Below, one piece after another: positions 26,288 through 35,702 of a stretch of 64,000 nt of DNA. A program made the translations under genes and the position numbers. Every line of letters starts with the position of its first letter. Within the stretch, counting starts at the first letter, position 1. Source of the DNA: Microbulbifer agarilyticus S89. GTDB lineage: Bacteria; Pseudomonadota; Gammaproteobacteria; Pseudomonadales; Cellvibrionaceae. The notes beneath the pieces were generated by a model that was not told the DNA's origin, ran no database searches, and saw only the letters and a program-made list of their open reading frames with translations. Where the stretch lies: assembly GCF_000220505.1 (NCBI RefSeq), contig NZ_AFPJ01000043.1, forward strand, positions 62,001-126,000. The letters run 5' to 3'.

Positions 26288-26785
26288 TCAGTTTTCGTCC
26301 TCGCTTTCGGTGCGGTAAATCTGCATGCCGCGCGCCTGATAGTTGGCCAGCGCACCCTCGTGGTCGAGGGTGCAGGTGTGCACCCACACGCGTTTGCAGG
26401 GACCCCAGCTCCACGCTTCCTCCAGTGCCCGGCTCAGCAGGTGCCCGCCAAAGCCGCGGCCGATAAAGCGCTGGGCCAGGCCGAAATAGGCGATCTGTAC
26501 CCTATCGTCCGCCTGTTTCTCCAGCTCGAAGTAGCCGGCAATGGTGCCGCGGTAGTAGGCCGCCCAGGTGCGCAGCGCGTCACGCTCTGCGTAGTCCTGC
26601 CATTGCGCGTCCGATTGCTTGAGTTTATCCGTCCACTCCCAGGGTTCTCCCACCAGCTGGTAGAGGTAGCGGTTAAAGCGGAATTCCTTTTCTTCCGCCT
26701 CCACAATTGAAAGCCCGTCCGGGCATGGCTTGCTATTCAGTTGGCCCGGGTCGGTCATTTCCAGGTAGTAGGTGGTTACGCTCAC
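26288..26785 (-). CDS. GNAT-family N-acetyltransferase
   Basis: 165 residues. Acetyl-CoA binding motif RFIGRGFGGHLLSRALEEAW (Q/R-x-x-G-x-G/A) with IAYFGLAQ before it, and VWVHTCTLDHEGALANYQARGM after, as in GNAT enzymes. Transfers an acetyl group to an amine; acceptor unknown. Co-directional with the VOC and small upstream genes. Confidence 0.9.
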   Translation of the reverse strand: MSVTTYYLEMTDPGQLNSKPCPDGLSIVEAEEKEFRFNRYLYQLVGEPWEWTDKLKQSDAQWQDYAERDALRTWAAYYRGTIAGYFELEKQADDRVQIAYFGLAQRFIGRGFGGHLLSRALEEAWSWGPCKRVWVHTCTLDHEGALANYQARGMQIYRTESEDEN

Positions 26786-26826
26786 GGTTTGCTCCGAAGT
26801 TTGATCGCGCGTTGGCGGTCGCAGTA

Positions 26827-27126
26827 TTACTGATTGCGCACATAGGTTGGCGTTTCGTAGGGGCGGTAGTCGATCTCTTCAAATACCCAGGCGTGTGGCG
26901 CGTGTGCCTTGCGTTCGGCGATGGTCTTGCCGAATACCTCGATGTGAATCTCCTCCATCAATTGGGCCAGCTCGGTCTTGCTGTTCAGGCCAAAAAAGAT
27001 GCCGGCCTGCATAAAGCCTTCCAGGCGGTGGCGCTCGACGACGGGAATCTGCATGCCGAGTTTCGAATTGGTAAACAACTGGCGCAAGCGGCGCGCGACT
27101 TCCTCGATGAATTTTTCCTGTTGCAT
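26827..27126 (-). CDS. Conserved small protein of unknown function
   Basis: 99 residues from ATG at 27126. No recognised domain; mostly helical (MQQEKFIEEVARRLRQLF, ELAQLMEEIHIEVFGKT). GGAGG lies 10 nt upstream. The methyltransferase stop (27128-27130) is 1 nt away, so translation is probably coupled. It could be a binding partner, but this is unproven. Confidence 0.75.
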   Translation of the reverse strand: MQQEKFIEEVARRLRQLFTNSKLGMQIPVVERHRLEGFMQAGIFFGLNSKTELAQLMEEIHIEVFGKTIAERKAHAPHAWVFEEIDYRPYETPTYVRNQ

Positions 27127-27127
27127 C

Positions 27128-27943
27128 TCAGGTTTTCCTCCAGCTGGCGGTAAATGCAAGGGGTGGGTTATGTGGGATTTCGGCGAGGTCGCCACAACAG
27201 TTGCCCACGTCTTCGGCAATCTCTTCAAAGGTTTCCAGCACCAGATTGCTGGCGATAGCTGCGGTGAAGATATCCCCCAGGGTATGCTGGAAATTGTAAT
27301 GGGGTTCGGATGCGTACTTTTCGCCGGTGAAATAATCCAGACCGTCGTCGCTCACTTGTGCCTCGCGGTCGAAATAGGAGTAGGCGATATGTGACGGCGT
27401 GCCCTCGGCGTACATATTCAGTACCGGGTGTATTTCTTCCATCAGCAGGCGGCCACCGGGTTTTAGTAGCCTGCTGCAGGTTTGGATAAAACCCTGTAGG
27501 TCGGGCATCCAGTTCAGTACGCCGATGGTGATGACAGCGAAGTCGAAACGCCCATAGTGGTGCTGCGGAATCTCGTACACGTTGTGGGTTTCGAATGCCA
27601 CATCCGAGAAGTCGCCGCTCTTAACAAGGCTATTCGCCTGCTCGATGAACTTACTGGAGCCGTCGATGCCCAGGCAATAACCCGCCCCCTTGTTTTTGAT
27701 CGACAGCAGGTCTTTGCCGTTATTGCAGCACACCTGCACCACCGAAGCGCCGGTAAGTTCCTGTGCATCCACCAGGCGGTTGAAATCCGCTTCCAGTGCG
27801 TTGAAACCTGGTTCGGCAACGCGCTCGGCCAGATCTGGGTTGCGCTGGTGGTGAATAGCGGCTGCCTCATTCCAGGACTTCAGGGTTTGTTCGGTATATT
27901 TTTTTGTGGTGTTTTCGGACTTATCTTTGATATCGGAAGCCAT
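27128..27943 (-). CDS. SAM-dependent methyltransferase
   Basis: 271 residues. Rossmann methyltransferase core with VVQVCCNNGKDLLSI (motif I, unusual CCNNG), DGSSKFI, LKPGGRLLMEE and a long extra C-terminal part with FTGEKYASEPHYNFQHTLGD. The acceptor is unknown; small molecule rather than rRNA is likely from the 270-residue size. First gene of the minus-strand run ending at the VOC gene. Confidence 0.88.
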   Translation of the reverse strand: MASDIKDKSENTTKKYTEQTLKSWNEAAAIHHQRNPDLAERVAEPGFNALEADFNRLVDAQELTGASVVQVCCNNGKDLLSIKNKGAGYCLGIDGSSKFIEQANSLVKSGDFSDVAFETHNVYEIPQHHYGRFDFAVITIGVLNWMPDLQGFIQTCSRLLKPGGRLLMEEIHPVLNMYAEGTPSHIAYSYFDREAQVSDDGLDYFTGEKYASEPHYNFQHTLGDIFTAAIASNLVLETFEEIAEDVGNCCGDLAEIPHNPPLAFTASWRKT

Positions 27944-28021
27944 GGTTACATCCCGAGTTATTTCTGCATTTTCGCGTTTTTAGGCATGTTATTTTTCTGA
28001 GTTTATCCCTGTGCTGGCTCG

Positions 28022-28969
28022 TTAAGCTTCGCTCGCCGGCATCTGTAGCGATTCGATAAACAGCTGCACCGCAGGTTGCTCCAGTGCACTGCTTTTGCAG
28101 GTAATGGCATTCTGGATCTGGTAGCAAAAGCGCTCCGGGCGCAGCGCACTCAGGGATCCATTTCTAACATATTCATCCGCCAAGTAGGCGGGTAAAAAGC
28201 CGATAAATTTTCCGGACAGAATCATCGCCAAACGCGCGGCCATATGGTTGGCGATGCTTTTGTGCGGAAACAGTCGATACAAATGCGCGGCGCCAGACAG
28301 AACAGCATGGTCCGGGGCGGCGAGTTCCTGTTGGGTGATCAGTTCTTCATCGATATCCAGAGCCGCCTGCTCGGCGCAGGGGTGGTTGGCGGCGCAATAC
28401 AGTAATGACTGATGGCTGAACAGCGGCTGGTAGCTCAGGCCGGGACGGCGCGAGTGCAGCGGGTTGATGCCGACATCGGCACGCCCGGCGAGAATTTCCA
28501 GCTCCAGCGCGTGGGGCGCGGCCAGCTGGATATCCAGCTGCAGTTGCGGGGCGCGTGCGCGCAGTTGCGCAATGGTGCCCGGCAGGTCCAGCTGCGGCAT
28601 GGAGAGGACGTCGTCCGGTAGTACCAGCCTCAGTTTGCCGGTCAGTTGCGACTGGATGGCATTGACCTGGCTTTTGAAGGTGGCCAGGTGACCATCAAGC
28701 TCCAGAATTGCCTGGTACAGGGATTCCCCCTCCGGGGTGAGTTTGAAGTCGGCGCGACCGCGAGAGCGCAGGCACAACTGCATACCCAACCGGGTCTCGA
28801 GATCTGACAGGTGCACACTGATGGTGGAGCGGCTGACATTGAGGGTCACCTCGGCGGGTGCCAGGCCGCCGGCCTGTACGACCTCACGGAATACCCGCAG
28901 CAGGCGCAGATCCATGTCACTAAGTCGGCCGGAGAGTGCTGTTTTTGCGGATTTTTGGCTGCTTTTCAT
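28022..28969 (-). CDS. LysR-family regulator of the aminotransferase/dehydrogenase genes
   Basis: 315 residues. N-terminal winged helix-turn-helix (SDMDLRLLRVFREVVQAGG..NVSRSTISVHLSDLETRLGMQL), then a LysR effector-binding domain. It is transcribed divergently from the dehydrogenase gene, the classic LysR arrangement, so it most likely controls 29146-32126 with the shared AT-rich palindrome as operator. ATG at 28969 has GAGGCC upstream. Confidence 0.9.
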   Translation of the reverse strand: MKSSQKSAKTALSGRLSDMDLRLLRVFREVVQAGGLAPAEVTLNVSRSTISVHLSDLETRLGMQLCLRSRGRADFKLTPEGESLYQAILELDGHLATFKSQVNAIQSQLTGKLRLVLPDDVLSMPQLDLPGTIAQLRARAPQLQLDIQLAAPHALELEILAGRADVGINPLHSRRPGLSYQPLFSHQSLLYCAANHPCAEQAALDIDEELITQQELAAPDHAVLSGAAHLYRLFPHKSIANHMAARLAMILSGKFIGFLPAYLADEYVRNGSLSALRPERFCYQIQNAITCKSSALEQPAVQLFIESLQMPASEA

Positions 28970-29059
28970 GAATTTTGGCCTCAATTTGCCCGGCTGAGGT
29001 GCTTGCAGGCACCGTATATCTGACACAGCCTAATCTAAAGTTAGAAAAACATAAATTTT

Positions 29060-29071
29060 AGTTTTAAAACT
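29060..29071. promoter_or_regulatory. AT-rich palindrome in the LysR/gabD divergent region
   Basis: Perfect 12-bp palindrome AGTTTTAAAACT, with flanking CTAA...TTAG inverted half-sites (about 29035-29060), in an otherwise GC-rich region, 75 nt before the gabD-like start. Probable LysR operator and promoter. Confidence 0.6.
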
Positions 29072-29145
29072 CTTACTTTTCGCCACCAGACTTCCCCGCC
29101 ACTATTGCTCCAATACTGATAAATAAAGGGATCAGGGAGTATTCG

Positions 29146-30591
29146 ATGAACTTGAACAATAGCCAGTTACTGCGGACCAAGAATTATATCGATGGTCAGT
29201 GGTGCGAGGGGGACACTAAGTTGGCGGTCACTGACCCGGCCAACGGCGTGCTGCTGGCGGAAATCGCCAATGGCAGCGTTGCCGATGCCGAGCGTGCGGT
29301 CGCCGCGGCGCACCGCGTGTTCCCTGAATGGCGCAGCAAAACCGCAGCTGAGCGCGCGGCGGTACTGAAGCGCTGGTATCAGCTGATTGTGGAAAATCGT
29401 GAAGACCTGGCGCGCATGCTGACCCTGGAGCAGGGCAAGCCGCTGGCAGAGGCCCTGGGTGAGATCGACTACGGCGCCTCCTACATCGAGTGGTACGCGG
29501 AAGAGTGTCGCCGAGCGTACGGCCAGACGATCCCGACCCACAACCCGGCTATGCGCCTGCACACTATCCGCCAGCCGGTGGGTGTGGTGACCTGTATTAC
29601 GCCGTGGAACTTCCCCAACGCGATGATTACCCGCAAGGCGGCCCCGGCGCTGGCGGCGGGCTGTACCGTGGTCATCAAGCCGGCGAGCGAGACGCCGCTG
29701 TCGGCCCTGGCGCTGTGTGCGCTGGCCGAGGAAGCCGGTATTCCGGCGGGCGCCCTGAATGTGGTGGCGAGTAAAGATTCCCGCGGCGTCGGCAAGGTGC
29801 TGACCCAGGATGCACGCGTGGCCAAGTTCACGTTTACCGGTTCGACGCCGGTGGGCAAGTTGCTGATGGAGCAGTGCGCGAGCACGGTGAAGAAGATGTC
29901 CATGGAGCTCGGCGGCAATGCTCCGTTTATCGTGTTCGACGATGCGGATATCGATGTGGCGGTGACTGCGTGCATGGCCACCAAGATGCGCAATGCGGGC
30001 CAGACCTGTGTGTCGACTAACCGCATTTATGTGCACGAGTCGGTACACGATGAGTTTGTTGCGAAGCTGCAGGCGCAGATGGAAACCTTACAGCCGGGGC
30101 ATGGCCTGGAAGAGGGTACTAATTTCGGTCCGCTGATTTACCGCCGTGCGGTGGATCAGGTACATGGTCTCGTGGAGGAGGCGGTCGCCAATGGTGCGCG
30201 CCTGTTGCTGGGCGGTGATTTCCTGCCGCACGGTGAAAATTACTATGCGCCGACTTTGCTGGTGGATGTACACGATGAGATGCGCGTTGCGCGGGAAGAG
30301 ATTTTTGGGCCGCTGGCGGTGGTGCAGAAGTTCCGTGATGAAGACGATGTGATTCGTCGTGCAAACGATACACCTTACGGTCTGGCAGCGTATGTGATGA
30401 GTGAAAATATCCACCGCGCGAACCGTGTGGTGGAGGCGCTGGAGTATGGCATGGTGGCCTGCAACGCAGGTGTGTTCTCCACTACGGTGGCGCCGTTCGG
30501 TGGATGCAAAGAATCCGGTATCGGTCGCGAAGGCGGCGTTGAAGGCATGGCCGAATTCTATGAAACCAAATATTGCTGTTACGGAGCCTGA
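29146..30591 (+). CDS. gabD: NAD(P)-dependent succinate-semialdehyde dehydrogenase
   Basis: 481 residues of the aldehyde dehydrogenase superfamily. Rossmann part with TPWNFPNAMITRK, TGSTPVGK; catalytic residues MELGGNAPFIVFDDADID (Glu) and MRNAGQTCVSTNRI (Cys). Closest pattern is succinate-semialdehyde dehydrogenase I (GabD), last step of GABA and putrescine breakdown to succinate. It is paired with an omega-aminotransferase downstream (gap of 209 nt occupied by a palindromic repeat), consistent with omega-amino acid catabolism under the LysR regulator. Confidence 0.88.
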   Translation: MNLNNSQLLRTKNYIDGQWCEGDTKLAVTDPANGVLLAEIANGSVADAERAVAAAHRVFPEWRSKTAAERAAVLKRWYQLIVENREDLARMLTLEQGKPLAEALGEIDYGASYIEWYAEECRRAYGQTIPTHNPAMRLHTIRQPVGVVTCITPWNFPNAMITRKAAPALAAGCTVVIKPASETPLSALALCALAEEAGIPAGALNVVASKDSRGVGKVLTQDARVAKFTFTGSTPVGKLLMEQCASTVKKMSMELGGNAPFIVFDDADIDVAVTACMATKMRNAGQTCVSTNRIYVHESVHDEFVAKLQAQMETLQPGHGLEEGTNFGPLIYRRAVDQVHGLVEEAVANGARLLLGGDFLPHGENYYAPTLLVDVHDEMRVAREEIFGPLAVVQKFRDEDDVIRRANDTPYGLAAYVMSENIHRANRVVEALEYGMVACNAGVFSTTVAPFGGCKESGIGREGGVEGMAEFYETKYCCYGA

Positions 30592-30620
30592 GTGGCTCGG
30601 CAGTAAATAGATTTTGTGGC

Positions 30621-30731
30621 GGCAAAGCGCCGGGTATCTGTTTTCAGAACCGCTGTGAACCCATCCCTGGGCGCTGCGGCGCAAACATCCTGTTTGCGAC
30701 GCTTCTGAAAACAGATACCCGGCCCTTTGCC
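30621..30731. repeat. Nested palindromic element, family A, copy 2 (inverted)
   Basis: Arms 30621-30649 and 30703-30731 match at 28 of 29 positions. The interior 30653-30700 is the inverted copy of 289-336 (47 of 48 identical) but the arms differ in sequence from those of copy 1 while remaining complementary to each other. It sits between gabD and the aminotransferase gene, in the same transcript direction. Confidence 0.88.
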
Positions 30732-30800
30732 TTCGCATTGAAGTTATTTGTTACCTTTTTATTGCGCTAGAAAACGCACAAAATTTTATCGGAGAACATC

Positions 30801-32126
30801 ATGTCCGAATCGAATAACGGTTTAAACACAGACGCATTTTGGATGCCGTTTACCCCCAACCGCAGCTACAAGGCAGCGCCGCGTATTGTCGAGCGCGCGG
30901 AAGGCATTTACCTGTTTGAGAAATCTGGCCGCAAAATTATCGATGCGACCGCGGGCCTCTGGTGTTCCAACGCCGGCCACTGTCGCAGCGAAATTGCGCA
31001 GGCGATTCAGCAGCAGGCGATGAAGCTGGATTACAGCTCCATTTTCAACTTTGGCCACGAGCTGGGCTTTGAATACTCCGAACGTTTGATCAAGCACACG
31101 CCGGAAGGCCTTAACCGGGTGTTCTTTGGTAACTCCGGTTCTGAGGCGGTGGAGTCTGCGCTGAAGATTGCATTGCAGTACCAGCGCGCTCGCGGCAAGG
31201 GCTCGCGCACGATGTTTATCGGCCGTGAGAAGGGTTATCACGGGGTGAACTTCGGTGGTATTTCTGTGGGCGGTATCGCGCCGAACTACCAGAGCTTTGG
31301 CCAGCCGGTGAAGGCGAACCATATGCGTCACACGCTGGATATCGAGCGCAATGCGTTCAGCAAAGGCCTGCCGGAGCACGGTGTGGAGCTGGCGGAAGAT
31401 CTGGAGCGGCTGGTGGCGTTCCACGGTGCGGATCAGATTGCGGCGGTGATTGTAGAGCCGTTCTCTGGTGCCGGTGGTGTGGTGCTGCCACCGAAGGGTT
31501 ACCTGCAGCGCCTGCGTGAAATCTGTGACAAGCACGATCTGCTGCTGATCTTTGATGAAGTAATTTCCGGTTGGGGTCGTACCGGTTCGCCGTTCGCTTC
31601 GCAGGAGTTTGGTGTCACCCCGGACATGATTACTTCCGCCAAGGGTATTACCAATGCGGCGGTACCACTGGGTGCGGTGTTTGTCAGTGACAAGATTTAT
31701 AGCACCGTGATGGATGCGGCAGCCGAAGGCATGGTGGAATTCTTCCACGGCTATACCTACTCCGCCCACCCGGTAGCCTGTGCTGCCGGTATGGCGACGC
31801 TGGATATTTACGAGCGCGAAGGTCTGCTGACCCGCGCTGCTGGCGATATAGGCAAGCACTGGGAAAATGCCCTGCACAGCCTAGCGGACTTGGATAACGT
31901 GATCGACGTGCGTAACTATGGTTTGGTCGGCGCGATTGAGTTGCGTGCGCCGGAGCATTTAAAAGGTAAGTTTGGTGCCAAGGCTTCTGCGTTGGCCTGG
32001 GAAGCGGGTGTGATGGCGCGCGGTATTGGTGACGCGCTGTGCATGTCGCCGCCGCTGATTATCGAGGCCCATGAAATTGATGAGATCGTCGGCAAGCTGC
32101 GTGAGGTCATCATCACCCTGGCCTGA
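30801..32126 (+). CDS. Omega-amino acid/pyruvate aminotransferase (class III)
   Basis: 441 residues, PLP enzyme of fold type I class III. PLP Lys is in ITSAKGITNA (about residue 283); IFDEVISGWGRTG is the class III signature, with an upstream GNSGSEAVESALK phosphate-binding loop. N-terminal DAFWMPFTPNR is typical of omega-amino acid:pyruvate aminotransferases (beta-alanine or GABA as donors). With the adjacent semialdehyde dehydrogenase it gives a two-step route from an omega-amino acid to a dicarboxylate. ATG at 30801 with GGAGAAC upstream. Confidence 0.9.
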   Translation: MSESNNGLNTDAFWMPFTPNRSYKAAPRIVERAEGIYLFEKSGRKIIDATAGLWCSNAGHCRSEIAQAIQQQAMKLDYSSIFNFGHELGFEYSERLIKHTPEGLNRVFFGNSGSEAVESALKIALQYQRARGKGSRTMFIGREKGYHGVNFGGISVGGIAPNYQSFGQPVKANHMRHTLDIERNAFSKGLPEHGVELAEDLERLVAFHGADQIAAVIVEPFSGAGGVVLPPKGYLQRLREICDKHDLLLIFDEVISGWGRTGSPFASQEFGVTPDMITSAKGITNAAVPLGAVFVSDKIYSTVMDAAAEGMVEFFHGYTYSAHPVACAAGMATLDIYEREGLLTRAAGDIGKHWENALHSLADLDNVIDVRNYGLVGAIELRAPEHLKGKFGAKASALAWEAGVMARGIGDALCMSPPLIIEAHEIDEIVGKLREVIITLA

Positions 32127-32188
32127 TTTCTTACCGGCTTATCGCGCTCGTTTAGGTAGTCATCGCTACCGGGAGGGCGCGGCGAGAA

Positions 32189-32219
32189 GGCGTGAACCTC
32201 CGGGTTCGCGCCTTTTTTG
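32189..32219 (+). terminator. Rho-independent terminator of the aminotransferase gene
   Basis: AAGGCGTGAACC, TCCG loop, GGTTCGCGCCTTTTTT; long GC stem then a T run, 60 nt after the stop. Confidence 0.9.
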
Positions 32220-32421
32220 TGTCCGCTCTTTTCAGGCCGTCATTTCCTATGTGCCATTTTGTGCCGTCTCGAGCTGCATAAAATTTCTTTCGATTTCCTG
32301 TCAACCTTTGTCCCCGCTCCCCGTTTTATACAGGCGACCTGGTCAGTTACCTGATTTTCCATGCGCAGCATCCGAGTTGTTTCTCGGGGCTGCTAGCAAA
32401 ACAAATAACGAGGAACCAAGG

Positions 32422-34416
32422 ATGTGGACAATACCTAATTCAATGCGCCTGTACCGGCAGGTTAAACCGCACCCGGCGCGCTGGCTCAGTGCGGTGTTAT
32501 TGAGCGCTCTGCTGGCCGGCTGCGGTGGCGGCAGCGATACCACCGAAGTCATTGCGGACCCGGTTAACCCGATCCCGCCGAGCGGTAGCAGTTGCGAAAC
32601 CTCCGATAGCGGCAGTAACTCAGACTCTTGTGGCACGGTGTTGATCGGTATCACCGATGCCGACGGCGACTTCTTGCAGTACCAGGTGGAAGTGGTGTCA
32701 CTGTCATTGGAGCGGGCAAACGGCGCGCGTGTGGATGTATTGCCTACCAGCAACATCGTGGACTTCGCCCAGTATGTGGATGTTACCGAGCTGGTCACCG
32801 CGGCAACGGTACCCGTGGGTACCTATGTGCGCGGGGAAATCACGCTCAATTACACGGACGCAAACATTTACATCGAAAAGGATGGCGAAGCCCATGCCGC
32901 CACGGTGGTGGATGAATCCGGCGAGGCAGTAGGAGAGGTTACCCTGGCGCTCACCATCGATAACCGCAACCAGCTGGTAATCGCGCCGGGTGTACCGGCC
33001 ATGCTGACCGCCGACTTTGACCTCGCGGCATCACATACGGTGAATCTGGAAGGAGCGGCACCTGTCGCCGAGCTGTATCCCGTGCTGGTTGCAGAGGTGA
33101 ATGCAGACGCGCAAAAGGACTTCCGCATGCGCGGCCCGCTGATCGAGGTGGACGAGAGCGAAGGCGATTACCGTATTGCGCTGCGCCCGTTCCAGCACAA
33201 GCAGGGGCGCCTGGGTGGAATTGATATCATCACCGACAGTGAAACGTCCTGGGAAATCGACGGTGAGACCTATGTCGGTGCTACCGGCTTGGCCGCGCTG
33301 GCGGAATTCGAAGCCGGCACCGTGACGCTGGCGATGGGTGTCTTCAACCGCGAGTCACGAGAATTTACCGCACACTCGGTACTGGTGGGCTCCAGTGTGC
33401 CCGGTGCCGACCTGGACGCTTTGCACGGACATGTGATTGCGCGCGCTGGCGACCGCCTGACCTTGCGCGGTGCGAACCTGGTACGTGTGGACGGCGAGGT
33501 CCAGTTCAACCAGACGGTGGAGGTGCAGCTCGGCGAATTGACCAAGGTGAGCAAGCCCCGTTACCAGCATGAGATGCTGGGCCTGCAGGATATATCCGTT
33601 GGCCAGCGTATTCGCGTGCTGGGTAGTTGGGATGCCGAGAGCGAAGTATTCGACGCGCGGGAAGGTCTTGCCCACCTGTTGCTGACACGCCTGTCGGCAA
33701 CTGCCGCTGCGCAGAGCGACAGCACTCTGGAAGCAGCGGCGCTGACCTTCGGTGGTCGCGAAGTTGCCATGTTTGATTTTGCCGGCACCGGTGTAACGGC
33801 GGAACAGGATGCGGACCCCGCGGCATACGAGGTGAATATTGCCGGTCTGGGGTTGGGCGCGTTTGGCATGGATGCTCCGCTGCAGCTGCGCGGCTATGTG
33901 GCCCCCTTTGGTAGTGCGCCCGCGGACTTCAACGCCCTCTCGCTCACCGACTTCAGCGATGCCCGCGCGCGCCTGCTGGTGGGTTGGGCACATGGAGATG
34001 AAGGAGCAGCAGAAGCGGGAGAGTTAGGAGGGGCAGGAGTGGAGAGTGCGATTGCGAGTCTGTCAGCGACCGGGCTGACCCTGTCCGCTGACGGCGCCTT
34101 TGGTGCCAAACACCACATCCTGCGCGGTTCGCACCGCACCGACCTGCTGGCGCTGGACGGGCTGCCTGCCATTGAGCCTGCGGATTCAATGTTCTTCGGG
34201 CGCGGCATTTACACCATCGCCCAGCGCGGCAGTGACGCCGGCGACCTGGTGTTCTTCTCCGACTTTGCCAGCTTTGCCAGCGAACTCGATAGTCGGTTAA
34301 TGGCCGGTGCCATGGTCAGGCGGCTGCATGCCCGCGGCCACTACGATGACGCCGAGAACCGCTTCGGTGCCGTGGCTCTGAGTGTGGTGCTGCGCGCAGC
34401 AGAGCCGGTGCAGTAG
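32422..34416 (+). CDS. DUF4382-type surface lipoprotein
   Basis: 664 residues. Signal peptide with lipobox LLAGCGGGSD (Cys about residue 33), then a Ser/Pro-rich linker and a beta-rich domain (GTVLIGITDADGDFLQYQVEVVSLSLERANG) as in DUF4382, followed by further beta-rich repeats each with an acidic D/E strand. No catalytic motif visible. Ribosome site GAGGAAC. The C-terminal third has a Gly/Ala-rich segment (about residues 530-560). Probably an outer-membrane carbohydrate- or ion-binding lipoprotein; function unproven. Confidence 0.75.
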   Translation: MWTIPNSMRLYRQVKPHPARWLSAVLLSALLAGCGGGSDTTEVIADPVNPIPPSGSSCETSDSGSNSDSCGTVLIGITDADGDFLQYQVEVVSLSLERANGARVDVLPTSNIVDFAQYVDVTELVTAATVPVGTYVRGEITLNYTDANIYIEKDGEAHAATVVDESGEAVGEVTLALTIDNRNQLVIAPGVPAMLTADFDLAASHTVNLEGAAPVAELYPVLVAEVNADAQKDFRMRGPLIEVDESEGDYRIALRPFQHKQGRLGGIDIITDSETSWEIDGETYVGATGLAALAEFEAGTVTLAMGVFNRESREFTAHSVLVGSSVPGADLDALHGHVIARAGDRLTLRGANLVRVDGEVQFNQTVEVQLGELTKVSKPRYQHEMLGLQDISVGQRIRVLGSWDAESEVFDAREGLAHLLLTRLSATAAAQSDSTLEAAALTFGGREVAMFDFAGTGVTAEQDADPAAYEVNIAGLGLGAFGMDAPLQLRGYVAPFGSAPADFNALSLTDFSDARARLLVGWAHGDEGAAEAGELGGAGVESAIASLSATGLTLSADGAFGAKHHILRGSHRTDLLALDGLPAIEPADSMFFGRGIYTIAQRGSDAGDLVFFSDFASFASELDSRLMAGAMVRRLHARGHYDDAENRFGAVALSVVLRAAEPVQ

Positions 34417-34677
34417 TGGAGGCACTCTTTTTTGAACCACCCTTTGGGGGTTGCCTCAGGCGAAACTACACTGAATAAGTAGTCGGCCGAACGGCAGAAA
34501 GCGCGAAGCTGAAAAGTTTGAGCGCCCTGCCGCCACCGCCGGTCTCTTGCAGAGCGGCGCCTCCGGCTACTATGCGCGCGCGGCCTCTCGTTGTCTTGCC
34601 TTTTACGGCGGCGGGAGACCGTGCGTTGCTGTGTGTGGATGGCATGGTCAAGGCCATGCAAAGCGCGAGGTAGTTGT
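34417..34677. other. Intergenic, no gene seen
   Basis: About 260 nt. No tRNA, palindrome of note or ribosome site other than that of the following gene. Confidence 0.4.
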
Positions 34678-35508
34678 GTGAAGTTGCTTCCCCCACCAGT
34701 AAATCGGCTGCGCTCCTGTGCGGTAATTTGTGCCATGGCGTGCGCGGCCAGCCTGTCCTCCGGGGCGGGCGCGCAAACCACCCTGCCGCCGCCCGATACG
34801 ACGAGCGGCGAATCCTCAGAAGACTACCGGCGCGACCCCAATCGCCAACGACAACTCTCCTCCGACGCCGTCCAGCTTACCTTGAGTGGCAATATCTATT
34901 ACTACCAGGGCGGTTACTTCTATCGCCGTGAAGACGATGGCTTCCTGCGGGTGGAACCGCCGCTGGGGGCCGAGCTCAAGTTTGTGCCCTACGGTAGTCG
35001 CGGCTTCGAGATCGAAGGGCGCCAGTTTTTCTTGAGTGGCACCGGTACCTTTTATCGCTTCGACCCCCGTCGTGACCGCTATGTGGTAACCCAGCCGCCG
35101 TATGCCTGGCGGCGCTATTACAACGGTGACTTTGCCGGCAAGTACGAAGAGCGCCTGTACGGCTATCCCGATAAGGACCTCGGTACCCTGCGCGATCGCT
35201 CGGGTATTCCCCAGGCCTATCCGCCGGATGCGCTGGACCCGGACGGTGTCGATGACGAGGGCATGACCCTGTTTGAGGCAGAGGGTTACCGTGACCCGCG
35301 CCGTCGCGAGCCGCGCCCTTACGCCAACATTCGCCCCCCCTATGACGCCAGCGGCGAACGCTACGACAATCGGGTCATCGCTGAGTCCCGGTGTCGCCAG
35401 GATGCCTCTGCTGCTGCACAGCGTGGTAGTACCCTGGATCGCCAGCGCATGCGAATTTATCAGCGGGTCTATCGCAACTGTATCCAGCGTTACGACCGGC
35501 GCCGCTGA
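34678..35508 (+). CDS. Secreted DUF6515-like protein
   Basis: 276 residues. Start is GTG at 34678 after CGAGG; the upstream ORF part is not coding. Signal peptide to about residue 36 (ends GAGAQ). The GNIYYYQGGYFYRREDDGFLRVEPPLGAELKFVPYGSRGFEIEGRQFFLSGTGTFYRF region is a duplicated YYYxxGYFY / VxPPxG pattern like DUF6515 proteins. Periplasmic or outer-membrane associated; no known function. The tail is very Arg/Asp-rich. Confidence 0.7.
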   Translation: MKLLPPPVNRLRSCAVICAMACAASLSSGAGAQTTLPPPDTTSGESSEDYRRDPNRQRQLSSDAVQLTLSGNIYYYQGGYFYRREDDGFLRVEPPLGAELKFVPYGSRGFEIEGRQFFLSGTGTFYRFDPRRDRYVVTQPPYAWRRYYNGDFAGKYEERLYGYPDKDLGTLRDRSGIPQAYPPDALDPDGVDDEGMTLFEAEGYRDPRRREPRPYANIRPPYDASGERYDNRVIAESRCRQDASAAAQRGSTLDRQRMRIYQRVYRNCIQRYDRRR

Positions 35509-35702
35509 GCAGGGCGCTGACGCAAGAATTCCCCCGGCAGTGCTCATCTACACTGAAACAGATGCACCCTGCTCACGGGATGCGTGCATTAGCTAATGGC
35601 TGAGCAGTAGCCGAGGTCGGTACAGGGACGGGTGTTTGGGAAGTGTGGTACAGGGATGGTTTCGGCATGTTAGCCAGTAACGCCCGCCCAAAGGGCTTCC
35701 CG

